Source: Aquimarina algicola (GTDB lineage Bacteria > Bacteroidota > Bacteroidia > Flavobacteriales > Flavobacteriaceae). From it: a stretch of DNA of 64,000 nucleotides. The notes under the pieces were generated by a model. It worked only from the letters and a program-made list of their open reading frames with translations, searched no databases and was not told the DNA's origin. Each line of letters opens with the position of its first letter. Position 1 is the stretch's first letter. Below are positions 26,162 to 35,058 of the stretch, piece after piece. Both the position numbers and the translations under genes were made by a program. The stretch is taken from the NCBI RefSeq assembly GCF_006443095.1, contig NZ_VFWZ01000006.1, forward strand, positions 124,001 to 188,000, given 5' to 3'.

Positions 26162-26255
26162 CAAAAAGTGTTTTACTCTCGTTACGAGTGTGTAAACCAA
26201 ATGTAACCTTCTGTAAGTTACGTTTTTGCCGTATTTCTTTATTAGAATTAATCTC

Positions 26256-26263
26256 TACTTTTG
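26256..26263 (+). promoter_or_regulatory. putative -7 element of the subtilase gene
   Basis: TACTTTTG fits the Bacteroidota -7 consensus TAnnTTTG and lies 77 bases before the ATG. A TTTTTG at 26223-26228 is too far upstream (27-base spacer) for the usual roughly 19-base spacing, so only the -7 part is supported. Confidence 0.35.
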
Positions 26264-26339
26264 GGTGGCAAATTATTATGAGATCTCAATATTTAATTTT
26301 AACCTAAATCAATATGTTTAACACTAAAATCAAAAATTA

Positions 26340-27557
26340 ATGAAAACTCAACTTAGGATTTTAAGTACAATCACGGCTTTCTCATTTCTATTTTATAGTT
26401 GTGAGAATGACACAAATGAAGTTCCTGAAGCAGAAACGGGAATAGAAAATGTAGAGAACATAGGTGCTGATCAGGCAATACCTGGAGAGTATATCGTAAT
26501 TTATAACAAAGATGAATCGATGTCTGGCAAAAGTGCCAAAATGGAATCGAAATCTCAAGAAACTTTGTCAAAATATGCAATAGCAAAAAGCAATATAAAG
26601 CAAGTCTACACTAATGCTGTTCAAGGTTTTGCTGTTGAAAACCTTTCGGAAGAACAAGTAGAAATGCTTAAAAATGATGCTGATGTAGCATTCATCGAAC
26701 CAAACTATATTCACAAATTGGATATAGATATGGGAACACCCGTTAGTTCGCTTCCTGCAACAGTAAAAAATGAAAGTGGTGCTAAGAATTCTCAACTTCC
26801 TAATGGAGAATTTTTACCTTGGGGTATCGAACGAGTAGGTAGAGCAGATGGTAGAGGTAGAACTTGCTGGATTATTGACAGTGGTATAGCACCTCATAGC
26901 GATTTAACTATCAACGCTAACCGAAGCAGAAGTTTTGTAGGTGGATCTTGGCAAGATCAGAACGGACATGGAACTCATGTAGCAGGAACTGTTGCTGCAA
27001 GAAATAATGGTTCTGGAGTTATTGGTGTGGCTTATGGAGCTACTGTAATTTCTGTTAGAGTTTTAAATGCTGCAGGATCTGGTGCTACTTCAGGAATTCT
27101 TGCTGGTGTAGATTATGTAGCTAATAATGCAGGAAATGGAGATACGTGGAACTATAGTGTAGGATTCCGTAACCGAGCTACTTCTGCGGCTATAGATAAT
27201 GCATTTAGAAACCTAGAAGCAAGAGCGATTGGAGCTATGGCAGCAGGTAATAGTAATGATGATACACAGTTTTATTCACCACAAAGATTACAGACTAGCA
27301 GATCTTGGTGTGTAGGTAATATGGTTCGAGGAGATTCTCCTGCTGGTGGTTCAAACTTTGGAAGAAGTGTAGATCGTTGGGCTCCTGGTACTGCAGTATG
27401 GTCTACTTGGTTAAACGGTCAGTTTAACAATATCTCTGGTACTTCTATGGCATCGCCACACGTAGCAGGAATATTATTATTAAGAGGTAATAGTACAGGA
27501 ACAGATGGAACTGTAACCAAAAGAGGTTTTACAGCTCCTATAGCTACCTTAAACTAA
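26340..27557 (+). CDS. lipoprotein subtilisin-like serine protease (S8) with I9 propeptide, 405 aa
   Basis: The N-terminus MKTQLRILSTITAFSFLFYSC ends in a lipobox-like YSC, so a lipoprotein precursor is predicted. An inhibitor I9-like propeptide covers about residues 45-125 (IPGEYIVIYNKDE to VAFIEPNYIH). The catalytic domain shows Asp180 (CWIIDSG), His210 (NGHGTHVAG) and Ser369 (ISGTSMASPHVAG), with the oxyanion Asn in AAGNSND. All catalytic residues are intact. No T9SS C-terminal sorting domain is visible, which fits membrane attachment through the N-terminal lipid. After propeptide removal the mature protease would be released from the anchor unless processing differs. Monocistronic with a strong terminator downstream. 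Confidence 0.93.
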   Translation: MKTQLRILSTITAFSFLFYSCENDTNEVPEAETGIENVENIGADQAIPGEYIVIYNKDESMSGKSAKMESKSQETLSKYAIAKSNIKQVYTNAVQGFAVENLSEEQVEMLKNDADVAFIEPNYIHKLDIDMGTPVSSLPATVKNESGAKNSQLPNGEFLPWGIERVGRADGRGRTCWIIDSGIAPHSDLTINANRSRSFVGGSWQDQNGHGTHVAGTVAARNNGSGVIGVAYGATVISVRVLNAAGSGATSGILAGVDYVANNAGNGDTWNYSVGFRNRATSAAIDNAFRNLEARAIGAMAAGNSNDDTQFYSPQRLQTSRSWCVGNMVRGDSPAGGSNFGRSVDRWAPGTAVWSTWLNGQFNNISGTSMASPHVAGILLLRGNSTGTDGTVTKRGFTAPIATLN

Positions 27558-27585
27558 ATAAAAAATCTTGTATTTTGAATTTGTT

Positions 27586-27613
27586 AGAGGCTGGAATTAC
27601 TCCAGCCTCTTTT
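27586..27613. terminator. intrinsic terminator, shared by convergent genes
   Basis: AGAGGCTGGA (27586-27595) pairs perfectly with TCCAGCCTCT (27601-27610) around ATTAC, followed by TTTCTT on the plus strand. It lies 29 bases past the subtilase stop and 48 bases past the stop of the convergent HD-hydrolase gene, so it may serve both. Confidence 0.9.
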
Positions 27614-27660
27614 CTTATGAATATTTTTACACTTTTATCAAATTTGATAATGGTATGAAG

Positions 27661-28314
27661 TTAAGATTTCCCCTCCCACTCTTTATAAAACTGTTCTAAG
27701 AACTGTCGCATAAACTCATGACGCTCTATTGCTAAAGCTTTACCTGTCTTGGTATTCATACGGTCTTTGAGTAATAATAGTTTTTCATAAAAATGATTAA
27801 TCGTTGGAGAAGTCGATTTTTTATATTCCTCTTTTGTCATAGATAGATTAGGTTTAATCTCTGGGTCATAAAGAGCTCTATTTTTAAATCCTCCATAATT
27901 AAAACATCTTGCGATCCCTACTGCTCCGATAGCATCTAGTCGATCTGCATCTTGTACTACATCTAATTCTGGAGATGTAAACTCCTGAGCAACATTACCT
28001 CCTTTAAAAGATATATTCTCAATAATTTTTACGACATGATCGATTATTGTATTTTCTAGATCAAGTTGTTTGAGAAATTCCTGAGCAATTCTGGGACCTA
28101 CAGTTTCATCTCCATTATGAAATTTTGAATCAGCAATATCATGAAGCAGAGCTCCTAGTGACACAACCAGAGTATCAACTTCTTCATTTTCAGAAATCAA
28201 TTGTGCATTTTTATATACTCTATAAATATGAAACCAATCGTGCCCTCCTTCTGCCCCTTTTAATGTGTCTTTTACAAAATCAATAGTATATGCTATGATT
28301 TGATCATCTTTCAT
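27661..28314 (-). CDS. HD-domain phosphohydrolase (YedJ-like), 217 aa
   Basis: An HD-superfamily metal-dependent hydrolase: HDWFHIYRV near residue 26, the HD pair in GALLHDIADSKF (about 59-60) and the distal Asp in DVVQDADRLDAIGAVG (about 120-134). This layout is that of YedJ-type HD hydrolases acting on nucleotide-like phosphate esters; the substrate is unknown. The long frame begins at TTG 28317; the ATG at 28312-28314 is used. It is the last gene of an operon with the acyl-ACP desaturase (15-base gap) and PlsC genes. Confidence 0.9.
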   Translation of the reverse strand: MKDDQIIAYTIDFVKDTLKGAEGGHDWFHIYRVYKNAQLISENEEVDTLVVSLGALLHDIADSKFHNGDETVGPRIAQEFLKQLDLENTIIDHVVKIIENISFKGGNVAQEFTSPELDVVQDADRLDAIGAVGIARCFNYGGFKNRALYDPEIKPNLSMTKEEYKKSTSPTINHFYEKLLLLKDRMNTKTGKALAIERHEFMRQFLEQFYKEWEGKS

Positions 28315-28329
28315 CAAAATAAAATATTT

Positions 28330-29325
28330 TTATTTCGTAAGAGCAGGTTCTACCCATTTAAATTTGAATATTTCTTCGGAAATTACAAGTCGTTCACTTA
28401 TACGTTGCATTCTTGCCGGTAGTTTCATTACAAAATCACGAGCTTTTTCGGCTTCGTCAGTAAGGTCAACTAATTTATCTATTTCCCATTTATCAATTAA
28501 TCGCTGCATGATATCAATATAATCTTGAGAAGTATAAACGCCCAAACGCTGAGCCGCATTCGAGAATTCTTCAAAAGCAGTTCCTATAGCATCTCCTGAT
28601 TCTCTTAAAAAATGAGCAGGCATTACGATTTTCTTTTTCATCATATCGCTAAACGCAATCATCATTTGGCTAGGGTCTACTTCAAAGATATTACTTACAA
28701 ACTCACTATAAGCATTATAATGCCTCATTTCGTCTCCAGAAATAATCTTACACATTTTTGCTAAAGACTTATTAGAATATTCTTTAGCTAATTTTGCAAC
28801 TCTGTTATGAGAAATATAAGTAGCTAACTCCTGAAAACTTGTATATACAAAATTCTTATACGGATCACGATCTGTACCAATATCAAAACCATCATTAATC
28901 AAGTGTTGAGTTGTTCGCTCTACTTCTATCATGTTCACTCTTCCTGAAAGGTAAAGATATTTGTTTAATACATCTCCATGTCTGTTTTCTTCGCTAGTCC
29001 AATATCTTGTCCAGCGTGACCAGCCATTGCCTCCTTCTTGCTGGTTAATTCCTTCGACATCCATCAGCCACGACTCATAGGTTGGCAATGCTTCTTCGGT
29101 AATAGTATCACCTACTAAAACTACCCAAAAATCATATGGTAATTCTTTTGCTAATTCTCTTAATTCTTTGACTTCTTCAAAAAAAGTATCTTCATTCTGA
29201 GAGTCCGGTAAAAAGTCTGTAGGTTGCCAAACCTTATCTATAGGGATCAAAAATTTATCAATAAAAGAATCTACTTTTTTCTCTAGTAATTGCATTACTT
29301 CGAGTCTTATATTATCCAACGCCAT
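28330..29325 (-). CDS. acyl-ACP desaturase (stearoyl-ACP 9-desaturase type), 331 aa
   Basis: A soluble di-iron desaturase of the plant-like FA_desaturase_2 family. The two iron-ligand motifs EENRHGD (residues 112-118) and DEMRHYNAY (198-206) are intact, and WTRYW precedes the first. Such enzymes introduce a double bond into acyl chains while bound to acyl carrier protein, using ferredoxin and oxygen, and so set membrane fluidity. The neighbouring plsC-like gene (17-base gap) uses acyl chains for phosphatidic acid synthesis, so the operon links desaturation with phospholipid assembly. Confidence 0.95.
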   Translation of the reverse strand: MALDNIRLEVMQLLEKKVDSFIDKFLIPIDKVWQPTDFLPDSQNEDTFFEEVKELRELAKELPYDFWVVLVGDTITEEALPTYESWLMDVEGINQQEGGNGWSRWTRYWTSEENRHGDVLNKYLYLSGRVNMIEVERTTQHLINDGFDIGTDRDPYKNFVYTSFQELATYISHNRVAKLAKEYSNKSLAKMCKIISGDEMRHYNAYSEFVSNIFEVDPSQMMIAFSDMMKKKIVMPAHFLRESGDAIGTAFEEFSNAAQRLGVYTSQDYIDIMQRLIDKWEIDKLVDLTDEAEKARDFVMKLPARMQRISERLVISEEIFKFKWVEPALTK

Positions 29326-29342
29326 TTTGATTGTGTGTTTTG

Positions 29343-30083
29343 TTAAGTTCTTATCGCTAAGGTAACGCTTTCTTCAATCTTTTCTAGTAATAATTCAGGT
29401 TCTTTGGTAATAGAAAATGGTTCGTGTACCTCTAATGTCAAACGCATACCGATACCCATAGGGAAATTACCATATTTTACCAGTTTCCAACTATTATTTA
29501 TGGTGAGTGGTACAATAAGTGCATCGGGAGCATTTTTAAATAATATCTTTAATCCTGTGGCTGCAAATTTTTTGGGTTTTCCGTTTCTACTTCTTGTTCC
29601 TTCAGGAAAAATAACTGCAGAAAAATTATGTGCTGTGATAAACTTTCCAAATTTTGATAATGCAGGAATAGATTGTTTTGGATTTTTTCTATCGATTAGA
29701 ACATGTCCTCCATGCCTTAGATTGAAAGATATACTAGGAATTCCTTTGCCCAACTCAATTTTTGAAATAAACTTTGGTCTGTTTTTTCTCAAGAACCAAG
29801 ATATTAAAGGAATATCAAACATACTTTGATGATTCGACACAAAAATAAGAGGTCGATCTTTTGGAAGAGTAAATGTATTTGAAAAGCTAAATGTCACCCC
29901 AAGAATGTGCAAACATCTCAGTATGCTTAAATTAAGGTAATTTACTGCGGTTCTATGTCCACTAGCTCCACCCAGTTTTAAACTTGTCCATTGTATGACA
30001 TGAAAAACAACGAGTACTAACCCAAAAAATAGATAGAAAATTACAGAAAGAGGATAACTTAGTATCTTTTTTACTGCTTCCAT
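29343..30083 (-). CDS. plsC: 1-acyl-sn-glycerol-3-phosphate acyltransferase (PlsC family), 246 aa
   Basis: The acyltransferase signature is present in order: NHQSMFD (84-90, catalytic HxxxxD), the SKIELGKGIP block near 107-115 and FPEGTRS (159-165). One hydrophobic segment at about 8-30 anchors the enzyme to the inner membrane. It transfers an acyl group to the sn-2 position of lysophosphatidic acid. First gene of the plsC-desaturase-HD operon. Genomes often encode more than one PlsC homologue, so the exact substrate is inferred from family. Confidence 0.92.
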   Translation of the reverse strand: MEAVKKILSYPLSVIFYLFFGLVLVVFHVIQWTSLKLGGASGHRTAVNYLNLSILRCLHILGVTFSFSNTFTLPKDRPLIFVSNHQSMFDIPLISWFLRKNRPKFISKIELGKGIPSISFNLRHGGHVLIDRKNPKQSIPALSKFGKFITAHNFSAVIFPEGTRSRNGKPKKFAATGLKILFKNAPDALIVPLTINNSWKLVKYGNFPMGIGMRLTLEVHEPFSITKEPELLLEKIEESVTLAIRT

Positions 30084-30171
30084 TGTATTAATTATTTAAA
30101 ATATTTTGATACCGTATAACAGCTATGCAATGTCTTACATTATTTCTAGTAAACCAATATATTTTTAAAAT

Positions 30172-30201
30172 AAAAACCGTTGGTAGTTACCAACGGTTTT
30201 T
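30172..30201. terminator. strong bidirectional-looking terminator after the bacilliredoxin gene
   Basis: AAAAACCGTTGGTA (30172-30185) is exactly complementary to TACCAACGGTTTTT (30188-30201). On the minus strand it lies about 31 bases past the bacilliredoxin stop and ends in a T-run; the plus strand also ends in T5. Confidence 0.88.
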
Positions 30202-30232
30202 ATCATTCTCTGTAAGAGTATGTTTAGATTTT

Positions 30233-30643
30233 TTAGCAATGCTCATTATAAGCATCCTTAAGGTTTTCTGCTATCATTTCTGCAGGTCTACCTTCTATAT
30301 GATGACGCTCTAACATATGCACTAATTCTCCATTTTTAAACAACGCCATAGAAGGTGAAGATGGAGGAAAAGGAATCATATATCCTCTTGCTTTGTCTGT
30401 TGCTTCTCTATCTACTCCTGCAAAAACAGTGACTAAATTATCTGGTTTTTTTTCGTTTACCAAAGATGCTTTTGCTCCTGGACGAGCATTGGCTGCTGCA
30501 CAACCACATACAGAATTTACAACCACAAGTGTTGTTCCTTCTTTTGATAATGCACTTTCTACCTCTTGCTCTGTATGTAATTCTTCAAAACCAATATTAG
30601 TAAGGTCTTCTCGCATTGGTTTTACTAAATCTGCTGGATACAT
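30233..30643 (-). CDS. BrxA/BrxB family bacilliredoxin, 136 aa
   Basis: The CGC active-site motif (residues 46-48) in VVVNSVCGCAAANARPG is diagnostic of the YphP/YqiW (BrxA/BrxB) family, thioredoxin-fold proteins that in Bacillus remove bacillithiol from oxidised protein thiols. PFPPSSPSMALFKNGELVHM (in pieces) is the conserved central part. Length is normal for the family. A -7-like element on the minus strand lies at 30680-30687 and a strong hairpin follows the gene, so it is probably monocistronic. Whether this organism makes bacillithiol is not shown here. Confidence 0.94.
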   Translation of the reverse strand: MYPADLVKPMREDLTNIGFEELHTEQEVESALSKEGTTLVVVNSVCGCAAANARPGAKASLVNEKKPDNLVTVFAGVDREATDKARGYMIPFPPSSPSMALFKNGELVHMLERHHIEGRPAEMIAENLKDAYNEHC

Positions 30644-30679
30644 ATTTATTTTCTTTTATTTTCGTTTAAATTTTTCGTG

Positions 30680-30687
30680 CAAAGATA
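30680..30687 (-). promoter_or_regulatory. putative -7 element of the bacilliredoxin gene
   Basis: Read on the minus strand this is TATCTTTG (+CAC), a full match to TAnnTTTG, ending 37 bases upstream of the ATG. A matching TTTG -33 element at normal spacing was not seen. Confidence 0.5.
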
Positions 30688-30857
30688 CGAATAATAGCCA
30701 TTATAATAGAGGTATCGTTGCAAAACCAAAGTCAAACTGACGTTAAAAATTTTAAAACATAAGTAACAAGACAAAACTAAAAGCTACTTATATGGTATAC
30801 TCAAGAAAACTGTTTTAGATAATTACAGTTATCTTTACAACATAAAAATAAGACTAA

Positions 30858-31595
30858 ATGATTAAATGGTTTGCCGCTGTATTAGGTTATATTTTTTTCA
30901 GGTTTCCCGGAGCTGCTTTGGGGTTTATAGTAGGTAGCTTGATAGATGCCTCTACTGGCAAAAATAGTAATGGTGGGTTCAAAGCCATTTTTTCTAAAGA
31001 GCAAACAGTAACTCCTGCAGATTTTGAGCTTAATTTATTATCACTTTCGTCTATAGTGATCAAAGCAGACGGGGTAGTAAATCAAACAGAATTAGATTAT
31101 GTAAGACGATATTTTGTAAGTGCTTACGGAAAAGAACGTGCAAATGCTACCTTCAGAACTTTTAATGAAATCATAAAAAAAAGACAAATTTCTGCACATC
31201 GTATCTGTCTATTTATCAGTCAACATACCCAATACCCTGCTCGATTGCAAATCTTACATTTTTTGTTCGGAATTGCTAATTCTGACGGGCATGTAAGTGA
31301 AGCAGAAGCGAAAGAAATACAGAGTATTGCCGGCTTTTTGAGAATCACTGTAAGAGATTTTGAAAGTATAAAAGCTATGTTTTTCAAAACCGGAGATCAT
31401 GCCTATACCATTTTAGAAATTGATAAAAGTGCAACTGATGCCGAAGTAAAAAAAGCATTCCGCACTATGGCAAAAAAGTATCACCCTGACAAAGTACAAC
31501 ACATGGACGAAGTGCATGTAAAGGGAGCAGAAGCTAAATTCAGAGAAGTACAAAAGGCCTATGATCAAATTAAAAAAGAACGAGGTATGAGTTAA
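30858..31595 (+). CDS. TerB/DjlA-like protein with C-terminal J domain, 245 aa
   Basis: An N-terminal hydrophobic, Gly-rich segment (YIFFRFPGAALGFIVGSLID in part) resembles the single membrane anchor of DjlA. Residues about 55-170 form a TerB-like helical domain (LSSIVIKADGVVNQTELDYV and GIANSDGHVSEAEAKEI). Residues about 182-243 are a DnaJ domain with the HPD triad at 209-211. DjlA-type proteins stimulate the ATPase of DnaK at the inner membrane; that role is inferred from architecture. Convergent with the carotenoid operon, with a 16-base gap and no clear terminator. Confidence 0.92.
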   Translation: MIKWFAAVLGYIFFRFPGAALGFIVGSLIDASTGKNSNGGFKAIFSKEQTVTPADFELNLLSLSSIVIKADGVVNQTELDYVRRYFVSAYGKERANATFRTFNEIIKKRQISAHRICLFISQHTQYPARLQILHFLFGIANSDGHVSEAEAKEIQSIAGFLRITVRDFESIKAMFFKTGDHAYTILEIDKSATDAEVKKAFRTMAKKYHPDKVQHMDEVHVKGAEAKFREVQKAYDQIKKERGMS

Positions 31596-31611
31596 TTGCT
31601 TCGAAATACTA

Positions 31612-32751
31612 TTAAAAAATTCTTTTGAAAAGGGTTTTCATAAATTTCAGAGAAGGCATACTCCACATAATTTTGAGATCTTCTGTAAAAGAGGTTTCTT
31701 CATCCAAAAATTTGAGAATCGTAACCGCGCTGTTTTTTTGAAATAGTTTTGAAAATAATGCAGATCCCAAATGGTTCTCATTATACAGAACGTCTAGAAA
31801 TAGTAAATCGTAATACCAAAATTTTGTTTTCTTAGAAAACGATATCATTCTTTCTCCACTTTTCAGAAAAGGAATTAACTGTTGTATTTTTTTGTTGGTT
31901 GCACTAAACGTATATCCTGTACTAGCTTTGGTCCATCCTCCTGCTGTTCCTATATGCAGAATATTGGCTGAATTTTGTTTTTGAAACTCATAACATGTCA
32001 TCGGGATGCATCCTTTTTCTTTTTCTACAATCTGATACTTATGAATTCCTCTTTCTTCTAAATAGCTTTTGATAGCTTCTTCATATTCATGATCAGGAAG
32101 TAATTTTTCAGAAAATAATGTATACTCAAACAAGGCTTCTGTATTAGAAGTAGGCAATACATACATAAACCTCGTGTTTCCTCTTTGAGCTACCGTAAAA
32201 TCCATAAAAGTAGCGACCGTATCATCAAAACAAGGAGTATCTGTCTTAACAAACCACCCTATAAAATGCTGATTTAGAACAGGGTATTTTTTTTGCACTT
32301 TATACTCAAATGACTGCGGAATACTATTAAGCGCTCTATTGCCCAAATAGATTTGCTGATCTGTTTCTACTTCAACAATCTCTTTATTATCACGTAATGC
32401 TATTAGGCTTTGCTGTACAATCGTAATATTTGATTTTGTTTCTAAAGTATTTAATATGAATTCATAGAAATCTTTACTGCGAATAAGCTTGTATTGATAT
32501 GGAGAAATGTTTAATTCTTCTGACAGGTCTTTACTTCCAAAAAAAATAGTGTCCCAACGCTTATTGACAATGCTATCCCAAGTACCATTTCCTTTTTCCC
32601 AAAAACACCAGGTGCGGTCATTTTGATTCTTAATTTCTTTATCTATCAACAAAATTTTCTTCTCATCAAAAAAAGAATCCATTGCCATGTGGTAAGCAAG
32701 CATCAAGCCTGATGCTCCCATACCTGTTATAATGTAATCATACTTTTGCAT
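31612..32751 (-). CDS. crtY: lycopene beta-cyclase CrtY-type, 379 aa
   Basis: The N-terminal FAD/NAD-binding motif YDYIITGMGASGLMLAYHM is typical of the flavoprotein lycopene cyclases (CrtY/CrtL) of Bacteroidota. Other family blocks are DRTWCFWEKG near 48, NSIPQSF near 145 and HIGTAGGWTKASTGYTFS near 265 (given in pieces). The enzyme cyclises the psi ends of lycopene-like carotenoids to beta rings. It is the third gene in a crtD-cruF-crtY operon, directly abutting cruF, so here it probably forms the single beta ring of a monocyclic pigment. Confidence 0.92.
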   Translation of the reverse strand: MQKYDYIITGMGASGLMLAYHMAMDSFFDEKKILLIDKEIKNQNDRTWCFWEKGNGTWDSIVNKRWDTIFFGSKDLSEELNISPYQYKLIRSKDFYEFILNTLETKSNITIVQQSLIALRDNKEIVEVETDQQIYLGNRALNSIPQSFEYKVQKKYPVLNQHFIGWFVKTDTPCFDDTVATFMDFTVAQRGNTRFMYVLPTSNTEALFEYTLFSEKLLPDHEYEEAIKSYLEERGIHKYQIVEKEKGCIPMTCYEFQKQNSANILHIGTAGGWTKASTGYTFSATNKKIQQLIPFLKSGERMISFSKKTKFWYYDLLFLDVLYNENHLGSALFSKLFQKNSAVTILKFLDEETSFTEDLKIMWSMPSLKFMKTLFKRIF

Positions 32752-33378
32752 CTAGAAGAATAGAAAAACAGTAAAAAAGACTAAAATAGCAACAAAGATA
32801 TGTATCGAAAGGTTATAATTATAGGTTTTAGATAGTTTTTGAAATACCATATGTGCCACAAAAGCAGTACCAAACCAACCTACGTAATTTTGTAGCGGCA
32901 CTATATTATTTTCGAATTCCCAAAAATCAAATCTTGGTGCTGATACTTCTAAAATTACATCCATAGCAACCATTAAAATTGATGCCAGCAAAGAAGAAAC
33001 CCATAATCCACTATGGATTTTTCTGGCAATCGCAGCACTACTATAGGTTAGTATTGCCCAATTTACTCCAATCATAAGAGGTACACCAAACACTTTATAT
33101 CCTAGGTTTTCACCATACTCATAATTTCCAAAAATCAACCCAAAATTAACTCCTAAGCCCTCTGCTATCATCCCTACACAAAACGGTATAGATAGCATCA
33201 AAATAAGTTTTGGATTAAAGTTTTGATTCCATAAAATCAAAAACAAATAGATTAATAAATTAAGAGGAGTCAACCTAAGGAACCAATCTTCATACCCTAA
33301 CAAAATTCCGATAATCCCAGAAATATTAAACAGCCATATGACACCTATCGAAATATTATTTTTTATCTTCTCTGTCAT
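32752..33378 (-). CDS. cruF: carotenoid 1,2-hydratase CruF-like membrane protein, 208 aa
   Basis: A hydrophobic protein of about six to seven membrane segments with the DUF422/carotenoid-biosynthesis pattern EGLGVNFGLIFGNYEYGENLG and GVPLMIGVNWAILTY (in pieces) and a conserved VAMDVILEVSAPRFDFWEF region. CruF adds water to the psi end group to make a 1'-hydroxy carotenoid, the step before 3',4'-desaturation by CrtD. It lies 3 bases after crtD and abuts crtY. CruF assignment rests on the family and the neighbours. Confidence 0.88.
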   Translation of the reverse strand: MTEKIKNNISIGVIWLFNISGIIGILLGYEDWFLRLTPLNLLIYLFLILWNQNFNPKLILMLSIPFCVGMIAEGLGVNFGLIFGNYEYGENLGYKVFGVPLMIGVNWAILTYSSAAIARKIHSGLWVSSLLASILMVAMDVILEVSAPRFDFWEFENNIVPLQNYVGWFGTAFVAHMVFQKLSKTYNYNLSIHIFVAILVFFTVFLFF

Positions 33379-33381
33379 AGG

Positions 33382-34866
33382 TTATCGTTTCTTATCATTT
33401 TTAATCAAATCCGAGACTATTTTGCCTGATAACAAGCATAATGGAATCCCTCCACCGGGATGAACGCTGCCACCACAAAAATAAAGATTTTTGATTTTTC
33501 TTGAGAAGTTCGGATGTCTCAAAAATGCTGCATATTTATTATTACTAGAAGATCCATACAATGACCCTTGATAGGATTGTGTTTTGCTTTCTATTGTTCT
33601 AGGGTCTAAAATTTCTTCAACCTCAATAAGGTCTTTGAGTTCTACTCCCAAAATTCTAGAAAGTTTTTGAAGAATATTAGTTCGAGATGTCTCAATAATA
33701 GTGTCCCAATCTTGTCCTTGATTACCAGGAACATTGATCATCACAAACCAATTCTCACAATTTTCGGGAGCATCGTTTGTTTCATTTTTTGATGTAATAT
33801 TAATATATACTGTTGGATCATTGGTAACGTCTTTTTTAGAAAAAATAAAATCAAACTCTTTCTTATAATCTTGAGAGAAAAAAATATTATGTAAATCCAA
33901 CTCTGGAAATTTATGTTTCACTCCCCAATAAAAAATTAATGCAGAACTCGACCTAGGTTGTTTTAGAGTTTTTTGTGGTGCTTCTTGATCACGCAGTAGT
34001 GTTTTGTATGTGGGTACAATATCCATATTAGAAACGACAACATCAGCATCTATAACTTCATCATTATCCAACATGATTCCTTTGGCGATTTTGTTTTTTA
34101 CAATGATTTGACGGACTTTGGTTTCAAAGGTAAAAGTGACTCCTAAATCCAATGCTAGTTGGTATAAACTCTTTGTAATATTATACATCCCGCCCTCTGG
34201 GAAAAAAGTACCATAATATTGTTCCAGATGTGGAATCATAGACATAATACCCGGTGTTTGATAAGGAGAAGACCCATTATAGGTTGCAAAACGGTCAAAA
34301 AGCTGTATTAATCTAGGATCTTTATATTGTTTTGTATTTACCTTATGTAAAGTGCTATTGATATCTAGCATTCCTATTCGAGCAATTGCCTTTACAGTAT
34401 CTTTAGATAAATATGTTGAAAGCTTGTGTAGTGATTTTTCTAAAAACAAAGAAGCTGTAAGATCATATTTGTGCTTACTACGATCAAAATAAGAGGTAAC
34501 TTCTTTTGCAGACACATCAAAAACTTGTGAAGCCGTTTCTGCAAACTTAGCCTCGTCTGCAAATGCAGTAAACCGAGTTCCATCTTCGTAAAAATAATTA
34601 CAAACAATATCTTTTCGTTTGTACTTGAAATAATCTGAAATCTTTTTTTTGGAATCTACAAATAGTTCTTCTACAAATTGAGGCATTGTAAATAGTGATG
34701 GACCACAATCGAATCGATATCCTTTGGTATAGATTTCAGACAGTTTACCCCCCGGATACGCATTGGCTTCAAAAACATGAACTCCAAAACCTTGATTGTG
34801 TAATCTTATGGCAGTAGCAAGACCTGCAATTCCTGACCCTATAACAATGGCTTTTTTGCTTTTCAT
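33382..34866 (-). CDS. crtD: carotenoid 3,4-desaturase (CrtD-type, CrtI family), 494 aa
   Basis: A CrtI-family FAD desaturase with the dinucleotide motif VIGSGIAGLATAIRL at the N-terminus and the C-terminal LYFCGGSVHPGGGIPLCLLSGK (in pieces). The variant GYRFDCGPSLFTMPQFVEELF is closer to 1-hydroxycarotenoid 3,4-desaturase (CrtD) than to the phytoene desaturase of Flavobacteria, which has a GPSWYWMP version. Together with cruF and crtY this predicts a myxol- or saproxanthin-type pigment pathway. True phytoene synthase and CrtI genes are not in the window. The 192-base gap upstream, shared with the divergent peptidase gene, should hold the promoter. Confidence 0.85.
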   Translation of the reverse strand: MKSKKAIVIGSGIAGLATAIRLHNQGFGVHVFEANAYPGGKLSEIYTKGYRFDCGPSLFTMPQFVEELFVDSKKKISDYFKYKRKDIVCNYFYEDGTRFTAFADEAKFAETASQVFDVSAKEVTSYFDRSKHKYDLTASLFLEKSLHKLSTYLSKDTVKAIARIGMLDINSTLHKVNTKQYKDPRLIQLFDRFATYNGSSPYQTPGIMSMIPHLEQYYGTFFPEGGMYNITKSLYQLALDLGVTFTFETKVRQIIVKNKIAKGIMLDNDEVIDADVVVSNMDIVPTYKTLLRDQEAPQKTLKQPRSSSALIFYWGVKHKFPELDLHNIFFSQDYKKEFDFIFSKKDVTNDPTVYINITSKNETNDAPENCENWFVMINVPGNQGQDWDTIIETSRTNILQKLSRILGVELKDLIEVEEILDPRTIESKTQSYQGSLYGSSSNNKYAAFLRHPNFSRKIKNLYFCGGSVHPGGGIPLCLLSGKIVSDLIKNDKKR

Positions 34867-34970
34867 TTTATCTTAAAAGGCTTCTATTCTCAAAAATCAT
34901 CAATATGAAAGTATTTACAGATATATACTATAGTTTTTTGTATTTCTTTAACATATGTTTTAATGAGAAC

Positions 34971-34980
34971 TATAACTTTG
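34971..34980 (+). promoter_or_regulatory. putative -7 element of the S41 peptidase gene
   Basis: TATAACTTTG contains TAACTTTG, a match to TAnnTTTG, 78 bases upstream of the peptidase ATG in the divergent region with crtD. No convincing TTTG lies 19-20 bases upstream. Confidence 0.35.
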
Positions 34981-35058
34981 TTTAGTGTTAGAAATTTTTA
35001 GCGAAAGATACTTCGAATCTAGATAAAGTATTAAAAACAAAAAATATAATCACATCAA

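Larger units (their letters stand above)
25830..26339. other. 510-bp intergenic region with three inverted repeats and a putative promoter
   Basis: No coding frame stands out. From left to right it holds an AT palindrome (TATTTTAA-G-TTAAAATA at 25868-25884), the terminator-like hairpin 25893-25923, an A/T-rich stretch, the strong 15-bp hairpin 26127-26161 and a -7-like TACTTTTG at 26256-26263 ahead of the subtilase gene. Its length and the strong hairpin suggest a regulated leader or a small repeat element. Confidence 0.55.
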
